From Euleptes europaea (taxonomy: Eukaryota > Chordata > Lepidosauria > Squamata > Sphaerodactylidae), in contig NC_079324.1 in the NCBI RefSeq assembly GCF_029931775.1, positions 62,379,268 to 62,443,267 on the forward strand: a stretch of DNA of 64,000 bases. Direction: 5' to 3'. How positions within the stretch are numbered: the first letter of the stretch is position 1; every line of letters starts with the position of its first letter. This document shows, piece after piece, positions 1 through 14,300 of this stretch. The position numbers were made by a program, and so were the translations under genes. The notes beneath the pieces are model-generated. The model had not been told where the DNA came from, made no database searches, and worked only from the letters and a program-made list of their open reading frames with translations.

Positions 1-190
1 AGAAGGAGATTCTTAAGGGCTGCCAAACGGTGCGGGCTAGTTCACCGGGGGGGGGGGGGGAGGAAATGCTCTAGAAACTGGCAGCCAATTTCCTTGCTAG
101 ACTCATGCGTCCGGCAGGCGACACTCCTTCCGCCTCTGGTCACCTCTCCAGGGCCAGCTTTGGTGAGGTCAATCGCCTGGGCCCCCTTTC
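1..190 (-). other. BRAP: BRAP 3' UTR (partial)
   Basis: Sequence downstream of the BRAP stop codon. No AATAAA is seen on the minus strand here, so the poly(A) site lies outside the window. A run of G at about 48-60 reads as poly-C in the transcript. Confidence 0.6.
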
Positions 191-551
191 TCACTTGCCC
201 CGCTTGGCCCTCCCCTTCCGGGACGAAGGCTTCCCGGCGCCCCCTGCGGAAGAGCCGGCTGCCGACGCCATGGCAATATTGATCTGTCCCTCCTGGATTT
301 CCTGCCTGGCCTCGGCGGGGAGGTGGTTGATCTTCTGCTGGGCCTCCAGGTAGAACATGACGTCCCGCAGCTGCTCCTGGAGTTCTGTGATCTGCAGGTC
401 CTTTTGCTCACAGGTCTCCTTCAGCAGCTTCTCCTCGTCCTTCAGCTTGTTCTGGAGCAAGATCTGGTTTGCTCGCAAACACTTGTTCATCTCTTGCTCT
501 TCCTTCAGCTCAGTGGTGAGCTTGGACACTTTGTTGCTTAGCTGGCTGCAT
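191..551 (-). CDS. BRAP: BRAP coding exon 12 (last)
   Basis: Acceptor TTTCAG precedes position 551. The exon encodes the end of the coiled coil ([36 protein letters not shown]) and a low-complexity Ala/Gly/Ser tail ending in RKGRAKRGK and TGA at 193-191. Confidence 0.97.
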
Positions 552-2311
552 CTGAAAGAGAGGAGCGGATGACAACCCGTGTGTGTGTGTGTTAGATTGG
601 AGCCTGCCCCATCCCCAAAGACTTGGAGACCACACAATGCACATCCCCAGCAGAACAAAGCAAGGCTTGGTGTAATTCCCTGAATTCGTCCTCAATCTTT
701 GTGGAATAAAAACTCTAAGCAAGAACCACCCAAACGGATTACAGTTCGCTTGGATTTTTGGCCAAGCTTCTGAGAAAGAGTGCCTTAAATAGGGCCCGGG
801 GGGGGGGGGGGACAGACTGAGAAATCAGCCATGCAATATAGTTTTGTGCCCTGCTGTCTGAATTTTTAAAAAGCCCTGCTGGATCAGACCAGTGGTCCAT
901 CTAGACCAGCATCCTGTCTCTCACAGTGGCCAACCAGTTCCTCTGGAGGACCAACAACAGGACACAGAGGCCAAGGCCTTCCCTTGGTGTTGCCTCCTGG
1001 CACCAGTTGACTGCCTCTGACCATGGAGGTTCCTTGTAGTCAGCATGGCTAGTAGCCACTGATAGACCTGTCCTCCATGAATCTAATTCCCTTTTAAAGC
1101 CATCTATACCTGTAGCCATCACTACATCCTTTGGCAACCTGAGCCCAGGGCTCAGCAACATCATTAAAAGGATGCCTTTAGTGTATCTCAGAGTTCAGAC
1201 AATATGAAGGAGGCCCCTACCTACCTCTGCTGGTTAATAACAGAGCTAATCAAGGTAAGAAGAAAAGTCTTGTCTTACACTGAATCAGGACCCCTCTTGG
1301 TCCATCAAAGGCAGTGTTGTCTACTCTGACCGGCAGGAGTTCTCCAGGGTCTCGGGCAGAGAAAGGTCTTTCACATTACCTACTTGCCTGGTCCCTTTAC
1401 CTGGAGATGCTGGGGATTGAACCTGGGACCTTCTGCATGCCAAGCAGATGCTCTAGCACTGAGCCACAGCCCCTCCCCACCCTACTTCTTCACATGCCCT
1501 CCAGCTTGTTACATAACAGAAGAAAGATTGTACATATTATATAGTTTTAATAGTTTATGCAGGCTGCCCAGTAATCCAAGATAAAGGTATACTTCATTAT
1601 ATTGCAAAGATAGAGGAAACGATCCAGTCATAGGAAAATGTGGATCACTGGAAAAATAAGAGGAATGGTGGAAGGAAAGAGGGACAATTCCTTTTCTAGA
1701 AGTACGCCAGCCACTCTCAGATTCTACTGAGACCAAGCAGGAATTCATGTGCAGATTTGCCATTATCTTAATAGAACCTGAGATATTGGGTTGACTCAAT
1801 CAAGGAAGCCGCGGCCCTCAGCCTGCAAGGCTGTTAACGATAGGATGCTTTGGAGGTCATTAATTGACAGGGTAAACCAAGGCGATTCCGCCTCGAGGAC
1901 TGGTGATTTCCAAAGTGCCTGGGAACACAGGCTGGAAAAAGCATGTCTGACTTCCAGCTCTGTTCGTTTAACCTGAAGGGCCCTTGTAAGTATCTGAGAT
2001 GGATTAAGAAGCGTCTTCTAGGCAAGACAGCTGCCATCAAGTCAACGCTTAAGGCTTTGTTGGAAGAATCCACTTTCTAGGGAAAGAACGAGGCAGACGT
2101 ACTTCCTTTCGAGCGACTGCTTCTCCTTGATCAGCTCGTTCAGCCTGCGGTCCAGGGCATCGCATTTCTCAATGGTCTCTTTAAATTTAGTTTTCATGGT
2201 GTTAATCTGTTGGAAAACAAAGAGACTTTTTCAAGCGTGCCAAAGTCCAAATGCACATTTTCATTACAAGAAATGGGCTTCCTGGAGTAAATCCACAGAC
2301 TTTGGACGCTT

Positions 2312-2399
<88 letters not shown>

Positions 2400-5300
2400 C
2401 AAATGTTAAAGGACTGTGAGGGTGGGGGAGAGGAAATGGGACATGAACACCTTGGTTCTGACCATTTAAGGCTATAGATGAAGAACTATCACCAAAGGCC
2501 ACCCCGACCATGCCCTGCAGAATAAAATGGAAGCTTTCCCTTTGTGGCGAAATAATCAGGAGGAAAGAGCAGAGGACCACCCCATCGGCATTACTTGCTG
2601 GACTGAGCTTCACGGAGCTCCAAAGGCTAAAATGACACCGCATGAAATTCTGGTACTGATGGCCTCGGTAGTCCATGGAAGCAGAGACACCACTGCTTTA
2701 CCCTCTGTAACTCACAGCAACCAGGCTGAATTTCATTTCGATAGTGCCAATCAGAACTAAACTAAAATCCCCTTGGGCACAGATAGTGGGGTCACTCCAG
2801 CCCAAGGGTCTTCGATCCCTGGCTGGGCCTCTCAGGTGTGCAGAAGAGCCTTTTCTTGCTACACACCTGCCTTCTGGAAATGCCCGCTGTGTAGAGAACA
2901 AAGGTGCTACGCCTCCAGTCTCTCTTTGGAAGTGTATTGAGAAGACCAGCAAATGGCCAGGTGAAGTCACACAGTGGTGTCAAGGGTTCCTCCCCAACTC
3001 TAATGCAGGTTTGGGATGCCCCAACTGGCGTTCAGCTCGTGCTTCTTGTTCCCATCACTTCTGGTTTGCTGCACATGGCCCCGGCCTTGACAAGGGAATA
3101 ACTCTGGCTCCCCCCACCCACTCCTAACACATCACGGGCCTCATGACTTCCTGTCACATGCTTGCAGATCACTGTCTCCCACGCTGAGTGGATCCCCAGA
3201 CTGGAAAGGCTGATGGCAGCCGCTCTAACCTATGTCTCTGTACCACCAGCTCTTTGCCTAGTGCTGGCCCCATACGAAAGGGCCACAATCAGCCACAACG
3301 GTCAACTCCATCCTACTGCACTGGGACCGGACCCCCATGCTGACAGGTCAGGCCACACCCAGTAGCCTGTAAGTCTCCTTCAGACAAATGACCCCAAATA
3401 TATATTTCTACACAGGAGATTGTGCGGCCATCATACAAACACACCAGAAGCTGCACATGTAGCCAAGCATTCAGCTCCCAGAATGGCATAGATCAAGATG
3501 GAAGAGTGGAGTATCAGAAGAGCATTCCTCTGAGGATGTGCAGAGTGCATACCTGAGAACCCAATACATGCCCATGCAGCTGGAATTAAGAGGCAAGAGC
3601 TTCAGTTCTAGGGATATTACTTCCAGGCTGGCTTGGACCCCAGGACTTTTGAGGTGGTTTTGCAACTGACCACTGGTACTGCGAAGTAGCTAAGAGAATG
3701 AGTTGGCGTCTGGGTGATCCCCACTTCAAATCTCGTCTTGGCCACACACACTGGGCCTTAGGGAAACCACCCCTCTCAGACACACCCCAATCTGCAACAT
3801 CAAAATAACTGTGCTGTCCTCCCTTACAGGGCAGTTCAGAGGCTTATTACGATAATATATATAAGCCAAAGAGTATAGGAAGTGCCGAACAAATACTAAT
3901 ACTGTTCTGTAGGGTATGCATTTTACAAAGGCATCCATGTTTGCACAATCAGAGTAAGGATAAACCCAAGCACAAATGTCTGCCAAATTTGCCCACAATT
4001 TGCTCGCGTTTTATAGTGATCAACAGGAGGAGGGGGAGAGAGGAATCACAGACATACTCCCACAGGGGTTCCTTTCCACAGTACTGCTTCCGAATATTTC
4101 ATTACAAAAATTAATATTTAACCTTAGGTTTGCTGCCGACAGATAACAAATACAAATAACTTGCTGGCACGCAGAAAGCGTTGTTCCTCTTAGAAATTCC
4201 TGCCCCATCATTTAAAAAACAAAGAACAAACTGCATTTGGGCTTTTTGCTGCAGTAAGCACTAGAGCCACATGACCTATTCTATTGACACACGTTCCCAG
4301 AGGCACACAAAGCAAACAAAAAAAGGAGAAATCCAGCTCCCTGGCGCAAGCTACATAGCTTCCTCTGCAGAAAAGCACCACCTGCCAAGAGGTCTGACCC
4401 TCGGTCTCCAGAAGGCAGGACTTGCCCACCGCCAGGCAGCTGAGGCAGCCAGTCATGGTTTAAAAAGGGGACCGGCCAGAATGGGAAGAGCTGAGAAATG
4501 CCCCATCCCATGGAGGAGGAACTGAAGTGGAGTGGGGGGGGCGCAGAGAGAAGAGAAAGCTTGCTTGCAAAAGACAGCTCAGGAAAGTTGATGCATGCAT
4601 TTTCCATTTATTTATTTATATCCAGCTAGCATGGTGCAGTGGTTAAGAGCGGCGGACTCTGATCTGGAGAACCGGGTTTGATTCCCCACTCCTCATGAGC
4701 GGTGCACACTAGTCTGGTGAATTGGATTTGTTTCCACACTCCTACACACGAAGCCAGGTGGGTGACCTTGGACTAGTCACAGCTCTCTCAGCCCCACCTA
4801 CCTCACAGGGTGTCTGTTGTGGGTAGGGGAAGGGATTGTAAGCGGGTTTGATTCTCCCTTAAGGGGTAGAGAAAGTCGGCATATAAAACCAACTATTCTT
4901 CTATCCCGCTTTTCTCCCCAGTTGGGACTCAGTGGCTTTTAGAACATCATTTTCCTTCCTCCATTTTCTCACAACAACCACCCTTTGAGGTAGGCTTGGC
5001 CAAGTTTGTCACGGGCCCAAGGGCATCTGGCGAACTTCTACGGTAGAAGTGGGGATTCGAACCCGGGTCACCCAACGTCCTAGTCCACCACTCTATCCAC
5101 TACAACACACTGGCTTTACAGAAAGTTATATACAGGCACAATTATAGTTATATCACGATTGGTAACAGTGTTTGTCTGCAGCAGTGGAAAAGAGCAAGAG
5201 TCCAGCAGCACCTTTAACAAAATTTCTGCAGGGGTATGAGCTTTTGTGAGTCACAGCTCACTTCTTCAGATACTTCATCATTAGGACCAGAATATTTAAG

Positions 5301-8300
5301 TTAATTAAAAACATTTAAGAAGGTGCCCACCTGGGAGCAGATTTTTGTTTAACATTTTCACAAAAGTATACGAACTCAGAAGCATACAGAATTTGGGGAG
5401 GGGCAATGGCTCTGTGGTAGAGCATCTGCTTGGCATGCAGAAGGCCCCAGGTCCAATCCCCGGCATCTCCAGTTAAAGGGACTGGGCAAGTAGGTGATGT
5501 GAAAGACCTCTGCCTGAGGCCCTGGAGAGCCGCTGCCAGTCTGAGCAGACAATACTGACTTTGATGGACCAAGGGTCTGATTCAGTAGAAGGCAGCTTCA
5601 TATGTTCATACTCCAACAAAGCAGTGCCCTTGTGGAAGAGGCGTTCCCCTGCCTGCGTGTCAGATGAGGAGCACGCCACTTTGAGCAACCGATGCTGGTG
5701 GTGCATTTATTTACTTGGCATATACCACTTTTCTCCCCAACAGGGACCAACAGTGGCTGACCACATTCTCCTCTGCTTCACTTTTATCTTCACAACAACC
5801 CTGTGAAGTAGATTAGGCAGAGACTGGGTAACTGGTCCAAAATAACCCAGCAATCTTCTATGGCAGAATGGGGATTTGAACCTGGGTCTCGCAAATCCTA
5901 GTCTGACACACTCACCACTATGCCACACTGGCTCTCACAAAGGGTCCTTGAAAAAGGAAGCAACAGCCTTCTTGCCTTCAAAACAATGGTTCCCCCCCTC
6001 AAAGACAAAAGCCTAGCATATTGAATCAGTAATAACAATATAAGAAAAGCTATGCTGGATCAGACCCAGGCCCATTAAGTCCAGCAGTCTGTTCACCCAG
6101 TGGCCGGCCAGGTGCCTCTAGGACGCCCACAAACAAGACAACTGCAGCAGCATTACTCCTGCCTGTGTTCTACAGAACCTAATATATTTGGCATGCTCCT
6201 TTGATACTGGAGAGAATATGTATGCATCTGGACTAATATCCATTTTGACCAGTAGCCATGAATACCCCTCTCCTCCATGAACAGGTCTACTCCCCTCTTA
6301 AAGCCTTCCAAGTTGGCAGCCATCACCACATCCTGGGGCAGGGAGTTCCACAATTTAACTATGCGTTGTGTGAAGAAATACTTCCTTTTATCACTTTTGA
6401 ATCTCTCATCCTCCAGCTTCAGCAGATGACCCCATGTTCAAGTATTATGAGGGAGAAAAGCTTCTCCCTGTCCACTCTCTCCATACCATGCATCATTTTA
6501 TAGACCTCTATCATGTCTCCCCTTAACCGCCTTCTTTCCACACTGAACAGCCCTAAGCGTTTTAACCGCTCCTCATAGGGCAGTTGCTCTAGGCCAGAGA
6601 CTGACAAGAGGTGGTTTGCCATGGCCTGCCTCTGCAAAACAACCCTGGCATTCCTTATGCTTGGAACTGCTAATAGCTACCAGGCTTCTCTGTCCCACTT
6701 GCATTTTTCTCTCATTTATGATCTTCTCTTGGACTTTCCTCCCCCTTCCTAATTAGCGATCGTAAGAGAGATTTCAACTTTGTTTTATTTTAATCTAACC
6801 CAGCCAGGGCAGTTTTCCCACCTTTCCTCATCGTTCCCTCTTTGCGTACCACGCTCTCTCAAGACTGAGTGCCGGTGTGTGGGGACCTCCTTGATCTCAG
6901 TCCGGTACAGAGACTTCACAGGTAGGCATTTACACTGAATAGACAGTGATGCTCAGATGGGTGGTGGGTGGGCTGAGAAAGACTGACACGACTAAGACTA
7001 TCTGGCAAGTTGGTGGCAGAGGAGTAGTCAGAACCAGGAACTCAGAAGCGTACAGCTCAGCATCTCCCCCTCCCACCCACTCACTCAAGCTGGGGAGGGG
7101 CCGTGGCTCAGTGGTGGAGCATCTGTTTGGCATGCAGAAGCTCCCAGGTTCAATCCCCGGCATCTCCAGTTAAGGGACTAGGCAAGTAGGTGATATCAAA
7201 GACCCCTGCCTGAGACCACGGAGAGCCGCTGCCACTCTGAGTAGACAGTACTGACTTTGATGGACCGAGGGTCTGATTCAGTAGAAGGCAGCTTCAGGTG
7301 TTCAGTTCTGTGTGGAAATAAGAAGTACTGGAATGCCAGCATCAAGCTGACTAGGATTTTCAACCCTTGCGCATTTCCCATCAACTTCGCAGGGGCTCAT
7401 GCCGAAAAGCCCCTAACTGGCCCCCCTTCTCCCATCTCCTTCTGGCTGTGGATTTCCTGCACTGAGCAGAAAGCTCCACTGGATAACCTCTAAGGCTCCT
7501 CCCAGCTCTAGGACGGACTCAGTCAAGCTCCAGACTAGACTAGATCCTTAGACAGAATAAAGGACAGAATAACAGTAGCCTTCCAGGCCATTCAGCTGCT
7601 GATTTAAGAATAGCAGTTCTCTTACAAAGGGATTTCAAATGGAGATTAGAAAGAGAGGCTGCTGAATTACAACTAATAATGAAGCTCAAGTCAATACATT
7701 CTCCTGGACTTAATAGAAATCTAGGATTCCTGTCTCATTACCCCTGTTAATTTCTCCACGCCTTACTGTGTGGATGTGGGTGGGTGTTAAGTGCCGTCAA
7801 GTCGCTTCCGACTCATGACAACCCTATGAATCAATGTCCTCCAAAATGTCCTATCTTTGACAGCCTTGCTCAGGTCTTACAAACTGAGGGCTGAGACTTC
7901 CTTTATTGAGTCACTCCATCTCTTGCTGGGTCTTCCTGTTTTCCTGTGCCCTCAACTTTTCCTAGCATGACTGTCTTTTCTAGTGACTCTTGCCTTCTCA
8001 TAATGTGACCAAAATATAATAGCCTCAGTTTAGTCATTTTAGCTTCTAGGGTCAGTTCAGGCTTGATTTGATCTATAACCCACTGATTTGGTTTTTTTGG
8101 CAGTCCATGGTATCCTTAACACTCTCCTCCAACACCTACTACCATGCCTACTACCCTTCTGCATATCACACCTAATCCAATCACGCCTACTAATGTCATT
8201 TACTTGCTTTTGACATTTACATTGCCATTGTGTGTGTAATTCACTCTTCTCTACTTAAGGATAGATGGACTCACATTCCAGCAGTATCTGAAGTGAGCTG

Positions 8301-11300
8301 GGGCTAAGGAAAACTCTGCCAGAAATTTGATTAATATTAGGTGCTTTGGAACACAGGCAGGATAATGCTGCTGCAGTTGTCTTGTTTGTTTCCTAGAGGT
8401 GCCTGGTTGGCCACTGTGTGAACAGACTGCTGGACTTGATGGACCTTGTTCTGATCCAGCATGGCCTTTCTTATGTTCTTAGTCTTCAAGGTGCTACTGG
8501 ATCTTTGCTCTTTTCCTACTGGGTTTCCATCATGATCTAACCCAGGGGTGGGGAACGTCAGGCCCGGGGGCCGTTTAAGGCCCCCGAAATAATTTTGTCC
8601 GGCCCTTCGTGGGTCCTGGCAGATCTCTAGCTCAGAAGGATCTAAGACTGATGATCTGCATCCTCCTGGGGACAGGAATAGCCTCTATTCAAGGCAGGTG
8701 TGAGTTTGTTTTGCTGAGAAAAGCAACCTTTTCCCCCCCTTGCAGCAGAGTCGTTACCTATGGAGCTGCTAGGACCGCCCAAGAAACTGTGTTAACCCTT
8801 TCCCACCTGGGCCATGGAGAAATGTATTGGTTGGCTAATTTTTAAGTTAATAATTTTGTATGGCCCGCGAATGATGTTATAAATATCCAAATGGCCCTTG
8901 GAGGAAAAAAGGCTCCCCACTCCTGATCTAACCCCTTTGAGATGTCTTAGTCCTGGAAGTCTTTTCCCTATGGATGGGAAACTCTGGATAAAGGAAACGA
9001 GCAATTCTTGTGCAAACTATAGGAGGCAGTTGCTCTAACCATTTGGAAAGCCTCTGCTAATTGTTTATCCCCCAGGATCCATTTTATTCATTTGTGACAT
9101 TCGCATGCTGCCTTCCCAGCAATAAATTCAAAGCAGTTTACAATTCCACATGGGATAGGAAGGGGGATCAGCAAAGGGAGGAACCAACCATTATGCAGCA
9201 TTTACATCAGGACCAGGAGGAGCCAAATGGCAGCTGTACACCCCTAAGCCGATGGGGTGGACCTCTCTGCCTTGTCTCTCTCCCTCCATTCCAGCCAGGT
9301 GGGCTCTCTGAGCAAGGGACCCCGTGGTCAGGCCTTACCTCTGAGCTATGTTGGTGAAGGGGCTTCACAAGCTAGCCAATACAGCAATCCAGGCTGATCC
9401 AAATTTAAACCATTATGTTGTCTGCCTCCAAGTAACGGCAGGCACTGTGACCAGGCATCATTTCCTGATCATTTTGGCTAATACTCCTTTTCTGTTCTAG
9501 AAGGGGAAATGGTTTGGCAGTCTTGTCGAAACACATAAGAGAACGGCTCAGCCTTCTGAGAGCCAGCAAGATTAAAGGATGGGCACTGAAGAACTCGGAT
9601 AGGAGAACCAGTGTGGTGTAGTGGTTAAGAGCAGTGGTTTGGAGCAGTGGACTCCGATCTGGAGAACCGGGTTTGATTCCTCACTCCTCCACATGAGCGG
9701 CGGAGGCTAATCTGGTGAACTGGATTTATTTCCCCACTCCTACACATGAAACCAGCTGGGTGACCTTGGGCTAGTCACAGCTCTCTTCAGCCCCACCAAC
9801 CTCACAATATGTCTGTTGTGGGGAGAGGAAGGGAAAGTGATTGTAAACTGGTTTGAGTCTCCCTTAAGTGGTAGAGAAAGTTGGCATATAAAAACCAATT
9901 CTTCTTCTTTTATTAAATCCTCACTGAGCTTCCTCTGGACAAAGAGATCCTGCTCTGCAAACAGAGGGTTCCTTTGTCCCCCTTTGGCACCTCTTGTTAA
10001 AAGGATATCAGACAGGAGAGCTGAGAAAGAGGCCACCTGAGACTGGACGGCCGCTGCCAGACAGAACAGCATCGGGATAGATGGTCTTGCCCCAGGAAAA
10101 GGCAGCTTCCTGTATGTCCGAGGGTGGCATTGGGAACAGTCCTGCCTATTTGCTTAAGCCCTCCCCCTCCCACACTGCCTTAGCACAACACGACTGATGG
10201 CGCCAACCCACCATCCTGAAAACTGAAGGACACATTATTAATACAAGAATTCGACTCACCTCTTCACCTGTGTCTTTTTCTATTCGGACAATCTTATTCT
10301 CCCAATAGATGCGCTGGGATTCCAGCTGACTTGTTAGCAAATAGGAGTACTGCATTGCATTGGAAATGAAACAAAAGCAAAACAAAAACAAAAAAACAAA
10401 GCAGTCAACTTGTCCTTTGGCCTTCTCAAGTCCTGTCTAACAAAGACAAACTGGTGCAGGATGAGCCCTTCCTCCACTGGGGATTGGGTTCAAGTCAGGG
10501 AGAGACCGACTAAGAGGCAAGAATCCAAACGATACTAATGAAAGTGACGGAAAACACGTAATTCCTCAATGGTCTGGGCAGGTTTCAGCCACCCCACATT
10601 TCCTTAGGACACTGGGTCCATGCCAGTACTGCACTCAGAGAGAGGCCACAATTCAAGAGTATCTTCTTCACATGTGTTAAGGGTCCTGGATTCAAGGTGT
10701 CTCCAACCAAAAAGATCAGGTGCTGCAGAAGACAACCTTGGACCCTGGAGAACTGCTGCCAGCCAAGAGTGGACAAAACTGACCTTCACAAACCAAGGGT
10801 CTGACTATATAGCCGCTTCATCTGACAGTTAGCTGTGCGCTGCCGTCAGCAGCAGGTTATTGGTGGTCACAATTATGGGTGGTAATATTTATTCAAAACA
10901 TTCATTAGTCACCTTTCTGCGGAGCTCAAGGCGGCTTACAATGTAAATAAAACAATGATTAAAAATACATTAAAAGGCCACAATTAAAATCTCAATTGTT
11001 ATGTGTGTTAAGTGCCGTCAAGTCGCTTCCGACTCATGGCGACCCTATGAATCAAAGTCCTCCAAAATGTCCTATCTTTGACAGCCTCACTCAGATCTTG
11101 CAAATTGAGAGCTGTGGCTTCCTTTATAGAGTCAATCCATCTCTTGTTGGGTCTTCCTCCTTTCCTGCTGCCCTCAACATTTCCTAGCATGACTGTCTTT
11201 TCTAGTGACTCTTGTCTTCTCATAATGTGACCACAATACGATAGCCTCCGTTTAGTCATTTTAGCTTCTAGGGTCAGTTCAGGCTTGATTTGATCTATAA

Positions 11301-14300
11301 CACACTGATTTGTTTTTTTGGCAGTCCAGGGTGTCCATAACACTCTCCTCCAACACCACATTTCAAAGGAATCTATTTTCTTCCTATCCGCTTTCTTCAA
11401 TGTCCAGCTTTCACACCCATCCATAGTAATAGGGAATACGATGGCATGAATTAACTTGATCTTGGTGGCCAGTGACACACCCTTACACTTCAGAATCTTT
11501 TCTAGCTCCTTCATGGCTGCCCTTCCCAGTCTCAACCTCCTTCTGATTTCTTGGCTGCAGTCTCCCTTTCGGTTGATGATGGAGCCAAGGAATAGAAAGT
11601 CTTCAATCTCAATTAGAACTGCCAATAAACAAAAACGAAATCATTCAAATGCAGTCCTAATGAATGCAGGTGTACCACTCAGGTGTACCACTCCGTGGCG
11701 CTCACAGGCTGGTGACAAAACAGCCTGCTCAGTGACACCAGAGTTCCTTCCCCCATTTCACACAGTGGCCAGCCAAATGCCCCAGGCAGGGCAGGGAGGC
11801 TAAAGCTGCCCCACCCCCAGCAACTGGTACTCCCTCCTTCAGAACATGGAGACTGTATTTAGTCCTCACGGCTGGACCTCTCCTCCTAACCCACTTTAAA
11901 GCCGCTTCCCCTAATAGCCATCTCCGCACCCCAGGGCAGCCAGACCCACCAGCAAATTATGAGTTGTGTGAAAAGCAATTGCTTTAGTCTGCCCTTAACC
12001 TGCTGCATTCATCAGACCTAGGTGCAATTAGGATGCACACAAGCCCCCTCTTCCCCCAATATCCCTTCACACTGAACTTTGGTAAAGATCACATCTGAAT
12101 AATGGCAGAAAAGCACCGGAAGCTCTCAACGAGGCTGCTGTTAGGTGAGCTGGGGAAAACAGAGGCTGTCATATAGAGGAGGGTGCCAAGTTATTTTCTG
12201 TTGCCCCAGAAGGTCGGACCAGAACCAATGGGTTGAAATTAAATCAAAAGAGTTTCCATCTAGACATCAGGAAGAATTTTCTAACACTTAGAGTGGTTCC
12301 TCAGTGGAACAGGCTTCCTTGGGAGGTGGTGAGCTCTCCTTCCCTGGAGGTTTTTAAGCAGAGGCTAGATGGCCATCTGTCAGCAAGGCTGATTCTATGA
12401 CTTTAGGCAGATGATGAGAGGGAGGGAACCTTGGCCATCTTCTGGGCATGGAGTAGGGGTCCCTGGGAGTTGTGGGGGCGGGGGGAGGTGGTTGTGAATT
12501 TCCTGCATTGTGCAGGGGGTTGGACTACATGACCCTGGTGGTCCCTTCCAACTCTATGATTCTATGAAAATGACAATGGCAGGGGAAACCAGGCACCCGC
12601 CCGGATTTGAAGCAGCAGCTCTTTACCTCTAGTTGCAAGGCATCGATCTTCTCCTCTTGACATATGTCTCCCTCACACTCGTACTGGACCAGCTTCCCAT
12701 CAGTCTTACTTGCTACCAGGCGATGGACATAATTATCTAGAGAGCAATGCAACAAACAGCAGGTAAACTCACACAAGTTTTCCAGGGATTCAGGAGTGAG
12801 ACGCAACCTGGCCCACCCTTTGCAAAGTGAGACACATGCCCAGATCTTGCTGAGCCCACCTTTACTGAGATGCTTCCAGTCTCACCCTGAAGATGTCAGG
12901 ACCTGAAGGATGGAAATGCCCCTCTTGCCAAGCCCCCACCAAGATGGCTCAACCAGACCCCTCCTCTGGCATCTCCCTGTGGAAGATATCTTCTGCTTTG
13001 GGGTCTACTGCTTGGGGGCTCCCAGTCTTAACCCTCCACAAGAAGAAGAGTTGGTTTTTATATGCCAACTTTCTCTACGACTTAAGGAAGACTCAAACAG
13101 GCTTACAATCACCTTCCCTTCCCCTCCCCACAACAGACACCCTGGGAGGTAGGTGAGGCTGAGAGTGTATGACTAGCCCAAGGTCACCCAGCTGGCTTCG
13201 TGTGTAGGAGTGGGGAAACCAACCTGGTTCACCAGATTAGCATCCGCCGCTTATGTGGAGGAGTGGGGAACCAAACCCGGTTCTCCAGATCAGAGTCCAC
13301 CGCTCTTAACCACTAAACCACGCTGGCTCACAACAGAGCACAAGCAGCAGCCAAGAGCCTCGCAAGCCAGAACCACGGCTGGACTCACTGACACTTCCTG
13401 CCGTTCCACACGAACCCACAGTAATTCTCCCATTCGAAAAATGTGCGTCACCATATCTGGCTTGTGCTCAGGGCAGGGAAGAAATCTCACAGAGAAAAGG
13501 AAGCGCCTGTGCCCAGAAAAGACACTAGAGGGCAGGAGGAAAGTGTCCTCCTTCAGGAAGAGATGGCTGCGCATTTCGATGCTTTGCACGTGCTCTGGAG
13601 CTCAGCTTCGGCTGAGACAACAGAAGCAGCCGCTTAAGGAAAAAGAAGTACCTCCAGCATAGTCCCAGACTCTGTGATTGGTTAGCTGCATGGCATAGGT
13701 ATGTTGTGTCTCCTCAAAATGCTTGTAAGCGTGCCGGCTCACGTAGCGTCCGCACCCGATGTGCCCACATATTAGACATATCCAAAGGTTCTGTGTGATA
13801 AAAGGGCGAGAAGATTTGTTGCGAACAAAGGCAAACAAAACAGAAGCCCAGTGGCACCTTCAGGTCTAACAACACTGATTTCAATAAGCACTTTCATGGT
13901 TCACAGCTGACTTCCTCAGATATGAAGAAGAGTTGGTTTTTATTTGCCGACTTTCTCTACCACTTAAGAGAGAATCAAACTGGCTTACAATCACCTTCCC
14001 TTCCCTCCCCACAACAGACGCCCTGTGAGGTAGGTGGGGCTGAGAGAGCTCAGAGAGAACTGTGACTAGCCCAAGGTCACCCAGCTGGCTTCACATGGAG
14101 AAGTGGGGAAACCAACCTGGTTCACCAGATTAGCGCCCGCCGCTCATGCAGAGGAGTGGGGAATCAAACCCAGTTCTTCAGGTTAGAGTCTACCGCTCCA
14201 AACCACCGCTCTTTCTCCACCACTTAAGGAAGAATCAAACTGGCTTACAATCATCTTCCCTTCCCCTCCCCACAACAGACACCCTGTGAAATGTCTGTTA

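Noticed and set aside
2194-2676. 160-codon open frame with Ser-Leu and Thr-His repeats
   Set aside because: It is the translation of the TG/GA microsatellite flanked by intron sequence.
5400-5470. tRNA gene candidates with A and B boxes (here and in many other places)
   Set aside because: All sit at the heads of SINE copies with SINE bodies and tails; none has an isolated, fully paired cloverleaf.
13210-13662. 150-codon plus-strand open frame overlapping BRAP exon 8
   Set aside because: It begins inside an antisense SINE and runs across BRAP intron and exon sequence on the wrong strand; no homology.
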